Part shown: positions 45,461 to 56,100 of the stretch, piece after piece | Position numbering within the stretch: position 1 is the first letter of the stretch | Layout of the letters: the number at the start of each line of letters is the position of its first letter | Source of the DNA: Shimia abyssi | GTDB taxonomy: Bacteria; Pseudomonadota; Alphaproteobacteria; Rhodobacterales; Rhodobacteraceae | DNA: 64,000 bases | Direction of reading: 5' to 3' | Assembly (NCBI RefSeq): GCF_003014475.1 | Contig: NZ_PYGJ01000007.1 | Coordinates: 1-64,000 of the forward strand | Made by a program: the position numbers and the translations under genes | The notes under the pieces: model-generated | What the model was told of the DNA's origin: nothing | The model's database searches: none | What the model saw: the letters and a program-made list of their open reading frames with translations, nothing else

Positions 45461-46618
45461 TTACCACGCAATAGGCACCGACACAGGCCCTCGAAACGCC
45501 CAACCACCAAACCGGGTCTCACCTGCCAAACGCAGCCCCGGCAATCGCTCAAACAACATTGGCAAAGCCACCTCGGCAATCAAACACCGGGACGCCCACG
45601 CGCCAGCGCAAAAATGCGGCCCCGCTCCAAAGCTGATCGCTGGCCCGCAATCCTGTGTCACGTCAAACACATCGGGCCGCGCAAACACAGTCTCATCCCG
45701 ATTGCCCGAACCAAACATGAGAAACACCCGATCCTCTGGCTCAAAGGTCACACCGCCCGTCTCATATCGGCGTGCCACACGACGTGGCGACATGCCTATG
45801 GGTGACATCCAGCGCGCATATTCCTCAAACACCTGCAACCAGGTGGCATTTCCATGCCGCACCAAAGCCAATTGCTCAGGATGGGCCAACACAGCCCACA
45901 CGGCCCCGGCAATCGCATCGCGCGGCTCGTTCTGCCCACCACTAATCGCCAATTTGATATTGGCGCGAATGTCTTTCTTAGGTAACTCGGCCTGCATCAT
46001 CACAGACAACATGGACAGGTCAGGTACTCGCGCCAGTTCCGGCATCCGCGCATCAATATAGCGGTCAATCGACGCGGTGCAGTCATGGCACTGCGCTGCC
46101 ACCTTCTTGTCTCCTGCATAGTTGGCACAACCGTCAATCATGCCCTGACTAACACGATCCATTTCCTGCCAATGCATATTGGTCAGCCCGGTAATCGCCT
46201 TAAGAGCTTCTCCCGACACAGGGCGCGCAATGTCAGCAACCATGTCTGCGCGACCCAGCGGCGCGACACGTTCCAAAATCCCGCGCATCGCACGCTGAAA
46301 TTGCACCTTCCAGACATCCCTTACAGTCCTTGGTGATACCGACGGAAAAATGGCTCTGCGCTCCGCCGTATGCGCCGCACCATCCTTTCGCATCATGTTT
46401 TGCCCCATCAGCACGGTCATCAATCCATCCGGCTGATCCGAAGAAAACACCTCGACCTTCTTCTCATTGTCAAAAATCGCATCCCGCTGCGTGATCAGTG
46501 TCGCGCCCAGCTGAGGCACATAGGCAATCGGCACCTTCGCACGCATCGCCTTCAAATCAGGATAAGGGTCCTCCCAAAAGGCACGCAGATCAATCTCGTA
46601 AACAGGTGCGTCAGACAT
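45461..46618 (-). CDS. Cytochrome P450
   Basis: The 385-aa protein is a soluble bacterial class P450. The heme loop ISFGAGPHFCAGAWASR provides the thiolate Cys at about 337, and EEYARWMSPIGMSPRRVAR has the ExxR-region helix context. The I-helix reads ISGGQNEPRDAIAG (about 225-238): the usual acid-Thr pair for oxygen activation is replaced by Asn-Glu-Pro. Substrate and redox partner are unknown. It is upstream of tdh on the same strand, with the double-hairpin element between them. Confidence 0.9.
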   Translation of the reverse strand: MSDAPVYEIDLRAFWEDPYPDLKAMRAKVPIAYVPQLGATLITQRDAIFDNEKKVEVFSSDQPDGLMTVLMGQNMMRKDGAAHTAERRAIFPSVSPRTVRDVWKVQFQRAMRGILERVAPLGRADMVADIARPVSGEALKAITGLTNMHWQEMDRVSQGMIDGCANYAGDKKVAAQCHDCTASIDRYIDARMPELARVPDLSMLSVMMQAELPKKDIRANIKLAISGGQNEPRDAIAGAVWAVLAHPEQLALVRHGNATWLQVFEEYARWMSPIGMSPRRVARRYETGGVTFEPEDRVFLMFGSGNRDETVFARPDVFDVTQDCGPAISFGAGPHFCAGAWASRCLIAEVALPMLFERLPGLRLAGETRFGGWAFRGPVSVPIAW

Positions 46619-46670
46619 ATGGAGACTGTTCCACCCTCAACCTCCTTCGACAAGCCAGCTCCTTCATCTT

Positions 46671-46725
46671 GCCAAAAATACTTTGGGGTGAATTGGCCAA
46701 AGGCCAAGAGGGGCAAAGCCCCTTA
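46671..46725 (-). repeat. Dispersed double-hairpin intergenic element, copy 2
   Basis: On the minus strand it begins at the tdh stop codon: AAGGGGCTTTGCCCCTCT hairpin, then TGGCC/GGCCA hairpin, then ATTCACCCCAAAGTATTTTTGGC. It shares the outer blocks with 7934-7991, but the inner hairpin has a different sequence that still pairs. It probably ends the kbl-tdh transcript ahead of the P450 gene. Confidence 0.75.
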
Positions 46726-47769
46726 TGTCCAGTTCAGCACCACCTTGCCCGACGCCCCCGATTTCATCGCGGCAAAGCCCTGCTCGAACGCATCAACATC
46801 AAATCGATGCGTGATCACCCGGCTCACGTCCAAACCGTTTTGCAACATGGCAATCATCTTGTACCAGGTCTCAAACATCTCGCGCCCATAGACACCTTTG
46901 ATCGTGATCGCCTTAAACACAATGCGGCTCCAATCCACCGGAGATTTGCCCGGCGGGATACCAAGCAGCGCGATCTTGCCGCCCATCACCAATGCCTCAA
47001 CCATCTGATCCAAAGCCGCTTGCGACCCTGACATCTCAAGTCCCACATCAAACCCCTGCGTCAGCCCCAGCTCGCCTATCACGTCATTCAGATCTTCTTT
47101 GCTAACATTTGCCGTCCGCACAGTTGGAACCACATGTTCCGCCAGCCTCAACCGGTCCGGATTGATATCCGTGATCACCACATTGCGCGCGCCGGCATGA
47201 CGCGCCACTGCCGCCGCCATGATCCCAATCGGACCGGCCCCGGTAATCAACACATCCTCCCCCAACAGATCAAAGCTCAGCGCCGTGTGAACCGCATTGC
47301 CCAGCGGATCCAGAATGGCGCCTATCTCATCCGGAATATCGTCCGGCAACGGCACAACATTGAACGCAGGCAAACGCAGGTATTCCGCGAACGCCCCCTG
47401 TTCGTTCACCCCAATCCCCCGCGTGCCTGGATCAAGGTGAAACTTGCCCGCGCGGCTTTGACGGCTGTCATGTTCAATCAAATGCCCCTCACCAGAGCAG
47501 CGCTGCCCCACCTCCAGCCCCGTCACATCCTTGCCGATCTCAACAATCTCTCCGGCAAATTCGTGGCCGGTGATCATCGGCACCGGCACCGTGCCGCTCG
47601 CCCATTCATCCCAGTTCCAGATGTGAATATCCGTCCCGCAAATCCCGGTCTTGTTCACCCGGATCAACACATCATCCGGCCCAATCTCGGGCACAGGTGC
47701 CTGCGTCGCCCATAAACCCTCTCGCGGAAAACTCTTTTCCAATGCCTTCATCGTGTTTGGCAAAGTCAT
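46723..47769 (-). CDS. tdh: L-threonine 3-dehydrogenase
   Basis: The zinc enzyme oxidises L-threonine to 2-amino-3-ketobutyrate with NAD. The 348-aa protein has catalytic-zinc residues in TGICGTDIH (Cys44) and ITGHEFAGE (His69), the Rossmann segment [19 protein letters not shown] and the C-terminal [12 protein letters not shown]. The lobe that normally binds the structural zinc (about 97-118) has no cysteines. Its ATG overlaps the kbl stop as ATGA, so Kbl and Tdh are co-translated and together convert threonine to glycine and acetyl-CoA. Confidence 0.95.
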   Translation of the reverse strand: MTLPNTMKALEKSFPREGLWATQAPVPEIGPDDVLIRVNKTGICGTDIHIWNWDEWASGTVPVPMITGHEFAGEIVEIGKDVTGLEVGQRCSGEGHLIEHDSRQSRAGKFHLDPGTRGIGVNEQGAFAEYLRLPAFNVVPLPDDIPDEIGAILDPLGNAVHTALSFDLLGEDVLITGAGPIGIMAAAVARHAGARNVVITDINPDRLRLAEHVVPTVRTANVSKEDLNDVIGELGLTQGFDVGLEMSGSQAALDQMVEALVMGGKIALLGIPPGKSPVDWSRIVFKAITIKGVYGREMFETWYKMIAMLQNGLDVSRVITHRFDVDAFEQGFAAMKSGASGKVVLNWT

Positions 47770-48953
47770 CAGATCACCCCCAACTCTTTGCCAACACGCC
47801 CAAACGCGGACAACGCATGGTCCAGCTCCTCGCGCGAAAGGGCGGCGTTCATCTGGGTGCGGATACGCGCTTGTCCACGCGGAACCACCGGAAAGAAAAA
47901 CCCGGACACGTAAACGCCTTCGTCAAACAACCGCGCCGCCATGTCCTGCGCCAGCTGCGCCTCGCCCAGCATGACCGGTACAATCGGATGTTCGCCCGGC
48001 AATAAATCAAATCCCAGCGCCTCCAATCCAGCCCGCCAATAGCGCGCATTCTCAAACAACCGCGCCCGCAACCCAGCGCCTTCTTCCACCAGCCGGATCG
48101 CTTCAATCCCGGCGGCAACGATGCTTGGCGGCAGCGAGTTGGAAAACAGATAGGGCCGCGCGCGCTGCCGCAACAAATCGATCACTGGCTGCGGCCCAGC
48201 GATGTAACCGCCAATTGCCCCCCCAAGTGCCTTGCCCAACGTTCCCGTAACAATGTCCACATCCACACCAAAATGATCCGGTGTCCCGGCACCGCTCGGC
48301 CCCATAAACCCGGTGGCATGGCAATCATCCACCATCACCAGCGCATCATACTTTTGCGCCAGACGCGTGATCTCAGGCAGATTAGCCAGATATCCATCCA
48401 TACTGAAAACACCGTCCGTCGCAATCATGATATGGCGCGCACCGTCCTCCCGTGCCAGCTTCAGCCACGCCTCAAGATCGGCCATATCATTGTTGAGATA
48501 GCGATAGCGCTTGGCCTTGCACAACCGCACCCCGTCGATGATCGACGCATGGTTCAGACTGTCGGAAATGATCGCATCTTCTGGCCCCAGTAACGGCTCG
48601 AACAACCCGCCGTTCGCATCAAAACAGGCCGCAAACAGGATCGAGTCCTCTTTGCCCAGAAACGCCGCCAATCGCTGTTCCAACTCGCGGTGAATATCCT
48701 GCGTGCCGCAAATGAAACGCACCGATGCCATACCAAACCCGCGCGGCTCCATCGCGCCCTGCGCCGCCGCGATCAGCGCCGGGTGATCGGCCAACCCCAG
48801 ATAGTTGTTCGCACACAGGTTGATGACCTCGCGCTCGCCAACCGTGATTTCGCCGCTCTGGGGCGACGTAATCATGCGTTCGCGTTTCATCATACCCTCC
48901 GCCTCGATCTGGCTCAGCGTGTCGCGAATGTGGGTCAGGAAAGCTTCAGACAT
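47769..48953 (-). CDS. kbl: Glycine C-acetyltransferase (2-amino-3-ketobutyrate CoA ligase)
   Basis: This PLP enzyme cleaves 2-amino-3-ketobutyrate with CoA to glycine and acetyl-CoA. The 394-aa protein shows [37 protein letters not shown] and [18 protein letters not shown], whose Lys is the PLP-binding residue. The ATG at 48953 has a perfect GGAGGA site; the longer frame to 49064 is rejected. It is translationally coupled to tdh. An XRE-cupin regulator gene lies upstream on the same strand. Confidence 0.96.
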   Translation of the reverse strand: MSEAFLTHIRDTLSQIEAEGMMKRERMITSPQSGEITVGEREVINLCANNYLGLADHPALIAAAQGAMEPRGFGMASVRFICGTQDIHRELEQRLAAFLGKEDSILFAACFDANGGLFEPLLGPEDAIISDSLNHASIIDGVRLCKAKRYRYLNNDMADLEAWLKLAREDGARHIMIATDGVFSMDGYLANLPEITRLAQKYDALVMVDDCHATGFMGPSGAGTPDHFGVDVDIVTGTLGKALGGAIGGYIAGPQPVIDLLRQRARPYLFSNSLPPSIVAAGIEAIRLVEEGAGLRARLFENARYWRAGLEALGFDLLPGEHPIVPVMLGEAQLAQDMAARLFDEGVYVSGFFFPVVPRGQARIRTQMNAALSREELDHALSAFGRVGKELGVI

Positions 48954-49108
48954 CGTGTCCTCCATGATTCTGGACACATATCTACCATAACGGAGGCGCA
49001 TCTCAAATAGCAGAAACGCACAATCACGGAAATTTTCCGTAATAACGGATTCAAATATCGGCACGCCGCATTGAACAAATTAGTACAGCGCAAGCAAATG
49101 GGCGGGCC

Positions 49109-49672
49109 TCAGGCGTCCTGCACCACGAGGAACACACGCGCCGCGTCACCTTGGGCGCGGATACAGTGGGGCACGTCAGAGGAATAGCGCGCCGTATCAT
49201 CCGGACCCAGCAGTTCTCGTGCATCCCCGGACACAACTTCGACCTGACCTTCGACAACCGTCAAATGCTCGCGCGCCCCGCGCGTGTGTGGCTGGCTATC
49301 CAAAACACCACCTTTGGCAAACCGAATGTCATACACCTCGTGTTTGCCGGCGTCTTCAGGTGGCGACAGTATGCGAATGCTGCACCCTTCGCCCATATTC
49401 TCAATTGTTGGCACCTGTGCATCGCGCAACACTTCAATCCGATGAGCTGCATTACCCTCTTCCAGAAGCCCCGCAAAATCGACCTGCAACGCCCGCGTTA
49501 AATTCCAAAGCGTTGCAATGGTTGGGCTACTTTCACCCCGCTCAATCTGACTCACCATCGAACGCGAAACGCCTGACAGCTTGGCGACCGCATCCAGAGA
49601 CAGCCCCTGATTGCGCCGTGCCTCGCGCAGGCGTGCTGGCAACAGATCGAGAATTTGTTCCGCATCATTCAT
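49109..49672 (-). CDS. XRE-family regulator with cupin domain
   Basis: The 187-aa protein has an N-terminal helix-turn-helix (LSLDAVAKLSGVSRSMVSQIE) and a C-terminal cupin domain (REHLTVVEGQVEVVSGD, VPHCIRAQGDAARV) that probably senses a small ligand. It lies upstream of kbl-tdh on the same strand with about 155 bp between, and is divergent from the thiolase gene. Either could be its target. Proteins of this type often control amino acid or polyamine use; the ligand is unknown. Confidence 0.88.
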   Translation of the reverse strand: MNDAEQILDLLPARLREARRNQGLSLDAVAKLSGVSRSMVSQIERGESSPTIATLWNLTRALQVDFAGLLEEGNAAHRIEVLRDAQVPTIENMGEGCSIRILSPPEDAGKHEVYDIRFAKGGVLDSQPHTRGAREHLTVVEGQVEVVSGDARELLGPDDTARYSSDVPHCIRAQGDAARVFLVVQDA

Positions 49673-49803
49673 GGTTCCAGACCTGCCGTGAAAGCACCGG
49701 ATTTGTCAATCATTGGCAGGTCTCAGGCGTGACAACTCCGCCGGATGACACTGAATGCTGCATGTGCATAATGGCGACACTTGAGAATCTGGAGGACACA
49801 TCA

Positions 49804-50979
49804 ATGACTGATATCGTAATTCTTGGCGGCGCCCGTACTGCCATCGGCACATTTGGGGGATCGCTGGCCAACACCGCGCCAATTGATCTTGCCACAGTCG
49901 CCGCAAAGGCAGCGATGGAGCGCAGCAATGTCGAAGCTGGACAAGTTGGCAACGTTGTATTTGGCCACGTCATCAACACCGAACCTCGCGACATGTACCT
50001 GTCCCGTGCGGCTGCCATTCAGGCCGGTATTCCCGACACGACCCCTGCCATGAACGTAAACCGCCTCTGTGGTTCCGGTGCACAAGCTATTGTCTCCGTT
50101 GCTCAATCTCTGATGTTGGGTGACGCAGATTTTGGTCTGGCAGGCGGTGCAGAAAACATGAGCCGCTCACCCTACATCATGCAAGCCCAGCGCTGGGGTC
50201 AAAAGATGGGCGACGTCAAATCGCTGGACATGATGGTTGGCGCGCTTAGCTGCCCGTTTGGCACCGGCCACATGGGTGTGACCGCTGAAAACGTAGCCGA
50301 AGAACATAATGTGTCGCGCGACGACATGGATGCCTTTGCTCTGGAAAGCCAGACCCGCGCCGCTGCCGCCATTGAGGCGGGCTATTTCAAGGATCAGATC
50401 GTTCCGGTCGACGTCAAGGTCAAGCGTGACATGGTTCCATTTGACACAGACGAACACCCGACTTCGTCTTCGTTGGAAAAGCTCGCCAAATTACGCGCTG
50501 TGTTCAAGAAAGACGGTCGCGTCACGGCTGGTAACGCATCGGGTATCAATGACGGCGCCGCCGCCATCGTGCTGGCACGCGCCGAAGCCGCCGAGAATGC
50601 GGGCCTTACACCAAAGTTCCGCGTCCTTGGCTATGCCCACGCGGGCGTGCGCCCGGAGGTGATGGGCATTGGTCCGATCCCTGCGGTGACAAACCTCCTC
50701 GAACGCACCGGCCTGTCGATTGGCGATTTCGACGTAATCGAATCCAACGAAGCGTTTGCCGCACAAGCCATTGCTGTCAATCGCGGTCTGGAACTGGATA
50801 CATCCAAAGTCAACCCGAACGGCGGCGCGATTGCCTTGGGCCACCCCGTTGGCGCCACGGGCTGCATCATCACCGTCAAGGCGATGCACGAACTCGAGCG
50901 CACAGGCGGCTCCAAAGGACTGATCACCATGTGCATCGGTGGCGGTCAGGGTATCGCGCTGGCCATCGAGCGCCTCTAA
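49804..50979 (+). CDS. Acetyl-CoA C-acyltransferase (thiolase)
   Basis: The 391-aa protein joins or cleaves acyl-CoA chains. The first catalytic Cys is in NRLCGSGAQAIVS (about 88), followed by NEAFAAQAIAV, the catalytic His in NPNGGAIALGHPVGATG and the second Cys in ITMCIGGGQG. It is of the biosynthetic thiolase II/BktB type, compatible with acetoacetyl-CoA formation for polyhydroxyalkanoates or with beta-oxidation. The ATG at 49804 has GGAGGA upstream. It is divergent from the XRE-cupin gene. Confidence 0.93.
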   Translation: MTDIVILGGARTAIGTFGGSLANTAPIDLATVAAKAAMERSNVEAGQVGNVVFGHVINTEPRDMYLSRAAAIQAGIPDTTPAMNVNRLCGSGAQAIVSVAQSLMLGDADFGLAGGAENMSRSPYIMQAQRWGQKMGDVKSLDMMVGALSCPFGTGHMGVTAENVAEEHNVSRDDMDAFALESQTRAAAAIEAGYFKDQIVPVDVKVKRDMVPFDTDEHPTSSSLEKLAKLRAVFKKDGRVTAGNASGINDGAAAIVLARAEAAENAGLTPKFRVLGYAHAGVRPEVMGIGPIPAVTNLLERTGLSIGDFDVIESNEAFAAQAIAVNRGLELDTSKVNPNGGAIALGHPVGATGCIITVKAMHELERTGGSKGLITMCIGGGQGIALAIERL

Positions 50980-50988
50980 CAAACCTGC

Positions 50989-51020
50989 GAGTGTGGGCCA
51001 ACCGGCCCGCACTCTCCTTT
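50989..51020 (+). terminator. Thiolase terminator hairpin
   Basis: GAGTG-T-GGGCC and GGCCC-G-CACTC pair around AACC, 10 nt past the stop, followed by TCCTTT. The T run is weak. Confidence 0.55.
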
Positions 51021-51066
51021 GGATAACTCTGCTCAAAGGTTAACGCGCCTGTGTTTCGCAAAACGA

Positions 51067-51110
51067 CACCGACGCGATACCGACAGAATACCGACGTAAT
51101 ACCGACGTTG
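51067..51110. repeat. 11-bp tandem repeat, four copies
   Basis: ATACCGAC recurs at 51078, 51089 and 51100, with a variant ACACCGAC at 51067, exactly 11 bp apart. It lies between the convergent ends of the thiolase and pbpC genes. Confidence 0.8.
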
Positions 51111-51120
51111 CGTTTTGGCG

Positions 51121-53163
51121 TTATTCAATCCAGACCCGCACCCTGTCCGAACGCCCCGTCGCATCAATAACAGTGATGGTCGACGCGCCCAGCTCATCCA
51201 ATGGCAATTGAATTTCCTGTCGCCGTAATCCGGTCATCAGGGGCACGCCATTGGCCATAACCGTAAACGGTTTCCGCCCGTTTCGAACCTTCACAAACAC
51301 CCCGCCCGCCTGCCGAACCAGTCGCGCGCCATCCGGCGGAAATGCAACACTCATGTCGCCTGATGGCGTCTGAAAAACGGCGTCACGACCCCGAAATTTT
51401 CTAAGCGGTTCAGGCAGTTGCGCGTTTGATAACAAGATCGTTTCCGGCGGCGGCGGACCAAGTGGATCAAGGTCTGGTTTCACCCTCTCAAACACATCAA
51501 ATAGTACCGGCGCCGCCACAGCCGCGCCAAAGGCACCGGGCACGGGTGTGCCATCCGGGCGCCCTATCCACACACCTGCAACATGCCGCCCATCAAACCC
51601 AATGGCCCATGTATCACGGTGCCCATAGCTCGTGCCGGTTTTGTATGCCAACCGGTTGGCTGGCGCACCCGGCGGTGGGGTTATCCCAGAAAGGATATGG
51701 CCAAGATGCCAGGCCGAAGATCGGCTTATAACACTCTGATTCAGAATGTTTTTCTCACCCACCCTCCAATGCAATTCCGTCGCTGCCCCGCCCCGTGCAA
51801 TCATCGCATAAAGCTGCACCAGTTCTTCCAATGTCACCCCAACTCCGCCCAGCGCCATAGCCAATCCCGGCGCGCCGCCCGGCAGTTTTAGATCTGCCCC
51901 CGCCTTCCGCATTGCCGCCATCAGATTGGCTGGCCCCACCTCTTCGGTCAGCAAAACAACTGGAATATTCAATGAATACTGTAGCGCCTCAGAGACGCGC
52001 AACGCACCCCGGAACCCGCCATCAAAATTCTGTGGCGCATAGGTGCCAAAGCGGATCGGCGCATCGTCAATCATGGTTTCGGGATGTGCCAATCCCTGAT
52101 CAAACGCCAAACCATACACCAATGGTTTTAAGGTTGATCCTGGCGAGCGGCGCGCTTGGGTCATGTCAACAAACCCCTGCCGATGATCCTGTTGCCCATA
52201 ACCAGCGGACCCAACAGACGCCAATATTTCACTGGTCTGATGGTCTGCAACAACCATCGCAATTGATAAGCGCTCTCCGAGACCAAGCAACGCGCGTTCA
52301 GCAATGTTTTCAATGGATTGCTGCAGATCGCGGTCCAATGTCAACGCATGGTCAAGCGCCTCCGGCCGGGAAGCCAAAGCACGATCCGCCAAATGCGCCG
52401 CATGTGTCGGAAAGCGCTGCCGGTGATTTGGCACCGGTTCACTCTGAGCCGCTACCACGTCCTCTTCGCGTAACACGCCTGCGGAAAACACACGGTTCAG
52501 AACACGCGTGCGCCCTGCGGTGGCCGCGGTTGGAAACCGATCAGGACGGCGCGAGTTCGGGCTTTGGGGCAACGCCACCAACAGTGCCGATTGCGCGGGT
52601 GTCAGCCTTGTAGGTTCCTTGGCAAACCACGCCAACGAGGCTGCCCGAATGCCTTCAAGATTGCCGCCAAATGGCGCGTGTGTAAGATAAAGCGAAAGGA
52701 TCTCAGCCTTGCTCAACCGCCGCTCCAGAGCCAGCGCCACACGGATCTGTCGCAGCTTTCCCGCCCATCGTCCGGTGCCGGAATCCTCCATCAACCGCGC
52801 GACCTGCATGGTCAGCGTAGAACCACCAGAAACCACTCTCCCTGAAATCAACGCCTGCCACATGGCCCGGATCATCGCACGGGAGTCGACACCGGAGTGC
52901 TCAAAAAACCGCTTGTCTTCATAGGCAACCAGCATTTCCAGATAAGTCAGATCCACCTGATCAGGCCGCGCGCCTAATCGCCAGATCCCACCGTCCACCG
53001 TATACGCGCGCAGCAACTGGCCGTTGCGATCACGCACTTCGACCGACGTGTCGACCAAGAGCGGCGGCAACTCAGTCGTCACGATCCAGCGATCAACCAC
53101 GTCACGCGCACCGGCTCCGATCAGGAGCAGGGCAACCAAAAGGAAAGGCCACAAACGGCGCAT
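51121..53163 (-). CDS. pbpC: Penicillin-binding protein 1C
   Basis: The 680-aa bifunctional peptidoglycan synthase sits in the inner membrane and acts in the periplasm. It has an N-terminal anchor (about 5-20), the GT51 glycosyltransferase motif YEDKRFFEHSGVD (81-93) with GGSTLTMQVAR, a transpeptidase Ser motif SPGSTLKPLVYG (about 341), SLN in YSLNIPVV and YKTGTSYG near 507, and a C-terminal PBP1C-type beta domain. Its ATG shares one base with the alpha-2-macroglobulin stop, so translation is coupled, the usual bacterial arrangement. Confidence 0.95.
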   Translation of the reverse strand: MRRLWPFLLVALLLIGAGARDVVDRWIVTTELPPLLVDTSVEVRDRNGQLLRAYTVDGGIWRLGARPDQVDLTYLEMLVAYEDKRFFEHSGVDSRAMIRAMWQALISGRVVSGGSTLTMQVARLMEDSGTGRWAGKLRQIRVALALERRLSKAEILSLYLTHAPFGGNLEGIRAASLAWFAKEPTRLTPAQSALLVALPQSPNSRRPDRFPTAATAGRTRVLNRVFSAGVLREEDVVAAQSEPVPNHRQRFPTHAAHLADRALASRPEALDHALTLDRDLQQSIENIAERALLGLGERLSIAMVVADHQTSEILASVGSAGYGQQDHRQGFVDMTQARRSPGSTLKPLVYGLAFDQGLAHPETMIDDAPIRFGTYAPQNFDGGFRGALRVSEALQYSLNIPVVLLTEEVGPANLMAAMRKAGADLKLPGGAPGLAMALGGVGVTLEELVQLYAMIARGGAATELHWRVGEKNILNQSVISRSSAWHLGHILSGITPPPGAPANRLAYKTGTSYGHRDTWAIGFDGRHVAGVWIGRPDGTPVPGAFGAAVAAPVLFDVFERVKPDLDPLGPPPPETILLSNAQLPEPLRKFRGRDAVFQTPSGDMSVAFPPDGARLVRQAGGVFVKVRNGRKPFTVMANGVPLMTGLRRQEIQLPLDELGASTITVIDATGRSDRVRVWIE

Positions 53164-56100
53164 TACTGTTGCACGATCAACTGTCCGGCGGCGGTGCGGG
53201 CTCGGTATTGTGGGCGGTACATGTCCTCGACCACCGCCGCTGGGTGGTGATACGTGCCGGGCGACACGGCGCGCACAATATAGGCCAACTGGAATGGCTG
53301 GTCCGAACGCCAGTCTACCGCTGCCAGAAAGCGATCAGAACGAAACTCGCTATGCTCGGCCCAGGCCGGATCTACCCAATCGAGCGCCCGGATATCGCCA
53401 CTGGCTAAGAGATTCGGATTGTCGATCTCGAATCCGGCGGGTAGCGGATCGTTCACCATCAGGCGCGCACCGCCATTGTCAAAAGGCTTGACCGTCAACA
53501 CGACGACAAAACGATCACCAGATCGTATCGCTGTGGGGTTCATCGGGGCACCAACGGTCGTGAAGTACTGGCGGTCGAGATCATACCCATAACCGCCTTT
53601 TTCAACTTGATAATTTGGCACACCAATCGAAGTTAGCGTCACGTCGGTCGGCAATTCGCCTTCGTTGCGAAGTTCCAGCGGTCCAACCAGCATGTCGCGC
53701 TCCAACGAGCGCAAGAGCGGTCCGTCGAGAGGTGCACCATTCAGGCTAAGCGCACTCAGACTATCATCATCTATCAGGGCATGAGCCGCCATCAAAGACC
53801 ACACCGATTCCTGCGTCGACAAGCTGCGCCCCGGCGCTGATACACGCTGCGCCAACTGATTGCGGCCAAACGCAGTGCTACCTGCCTCAACCGCCAATGC
53901 CAGCACACCAGCCGCGTCACGCAGGCGGGTGCCATAATCAGCACGCCAGACATGGTTTGGCGCTTCGGACCACATTAAATCAACCTTGTTAGCGGCCTGC
54001 CGGAACATGCGGTCCGCGCGTGTCTGGTCACCATAAAATGCCAACGCCGCGCCCAACTGCGCTGCTGCCAGTGGCGTTGCAAAGGCTTCGGCTTTAACGT
54101 CCGCATAATACCGCAAATCCCCCATGGCCGCCGCGCCTTCGCGTGCCAAAACCATCAGCGCATAGGCGATATCCTCTCCGCCCTCATCGAAATCGGGGGC
54201 ATAATTGATGCGATTTCGCAAGTTGTCCATCGACTGACGAAATGCAAGATCGGGAACGGCATAGCCTTTGGCCTTGGCGCGGGACAAGAAGTCACTGACG
54301 TAAGCATCCAGCCAGAAATCCCCACTTTCGGCACGCCAAAGACCAAAGGCACCGTTGCTGGCCTGACGGGTCAAGATGCGTTCGACCGATTGGTTTACGC
54401 GCTCTTCAACCTTGTCCCGCGACGCAAGGCCCAATGTTGCCGAAACAGTATCGAAATACAACAGCGGCATGGCGCGGGATGTGACCTGCTCGGTACAGCC
54501 ATAAGGATATCGATCCAAAGCCTGAAGCAACCCCGGCGCATCAAACCGCGCCAAAGCACCTGAGGATATCACCGCAGAGCCAGTTCCAGTGCGGTAATTC
54601 GCAAACAAGTTGCTGTCCAGTGTGAGCGCATCGCCGCCGGCCAGTTCGATACGCTGTGTAGAGCTAATCTCCGGGTCGTTGGCGCGCACCGGAAGCGTTA
54701 GAGTTTTCAACAATTGCCGCCCATCCGGTGTAGTTAAAGCCACGCGAATGCTGTGATCTCCCACGTCCTGAGCCGTGATAGGCACAGAGAGGCGCGCGGT
54801 GGCTTTATCCGCCAGCTCGATACCCGATGGCACGTCGCCCGCCGTAAGTGTCACGCCATCTGCCACTACATCCAGCCCCATACGCCCATAGGGCCCTTCG
54901 GCATGCACAATTTCCAAAAGCAGGCGGCTTTGGTCCCCCGGTGCAAGGAACCGGGGAAGGCTTGCCGTGACAACTACCGGGTCGCGCACAATAACATCCT
55001 GTTCCGCTTGTCCAACAGCCGTGGAGCTCCACGCAATTGCCATCAGGCGCACGGTGCCGTTGAACTCAGGCAGGTCGAATTGCACCTGCGCGTTGCCGTT
55101 CGCATCCACCTCAACCGGGCCTTGGAAATAGGCGACCAGTTCCTCAGTTGGCGGAGGTGAGTCAAACTGAGTTGAGGACGTGGCATCCCCCCCTGACCGC
55201 ACAGCACCCAAGGATCCGTTCATACCGTCAATAAGACGCCCATAGATATCACGGATTTCCATACCCAGCCGCCGCTGGCCGAAATAGTGCCCCGAAGGAT
55301 CAGGGCTATGGAATCCAGTCAGATTCAGAATGCCCAGATCAACCGCAGCAAGCGTGACGTATGCGGCTTCACCTTCGGTGACGCCATCCACGTTGACACC
55401 CACAGTCATCGGACCACGCGGCGCCAGCTGCTCTGGCACTTCGAGAGTAACGGCAAGCTGTTTCGCACCCGGATCAATCTTGGCATAGCTCAACCCCAAG
55501 GCACGCGCAGGGTTTTGCCCTGCGGTTTCATCAGATGGACGGATCACCGACGCGGTAACATAGGCCCCCGCCCCCCATTCATCGGTGACGTTCAGCGGAA
55601 TTAGGTTCTCACCTTCGCTGACCTCGACCGCCTGCATGGCGATCAGACGATTAGACATCACCGTCACAAGCGCCGTGCCGGAATAACGCGGCACGATCCG
55701 AACCATCGCGGTTTCACCGCTGCGATATCCGGGCTTGTCCAACGACAACTCAAGAGTATCGGGTGTGTCGGAAGCATCAACCGGCGCGTACCAGCCTGCG
55801 TAGAAATCGGTTGAACTGGCAACATAGTCGCCGTCGACTTGCTCCACCACGATCTCATAGCGCCCCCAGTCTACAGGTGCGCTCACCTCAACGGCGCTAC
55901 CCGCCATCGAAACTTCACCGCCCGCAACACGGGTACGGGTTGTTGTCGGCTCCCATTCCCAGTTTCCGTAAAGCTGATACCATTGATAACTTGTGCGCAC
56001 CTGGTTGACCGTCCAACGCAACTTCATCGGTTGATGGCTTAGGTCCGGACCGAGTGAGACAATATTGAACCGAGCCGACGTGCCTTCGGCCACAACGTCT

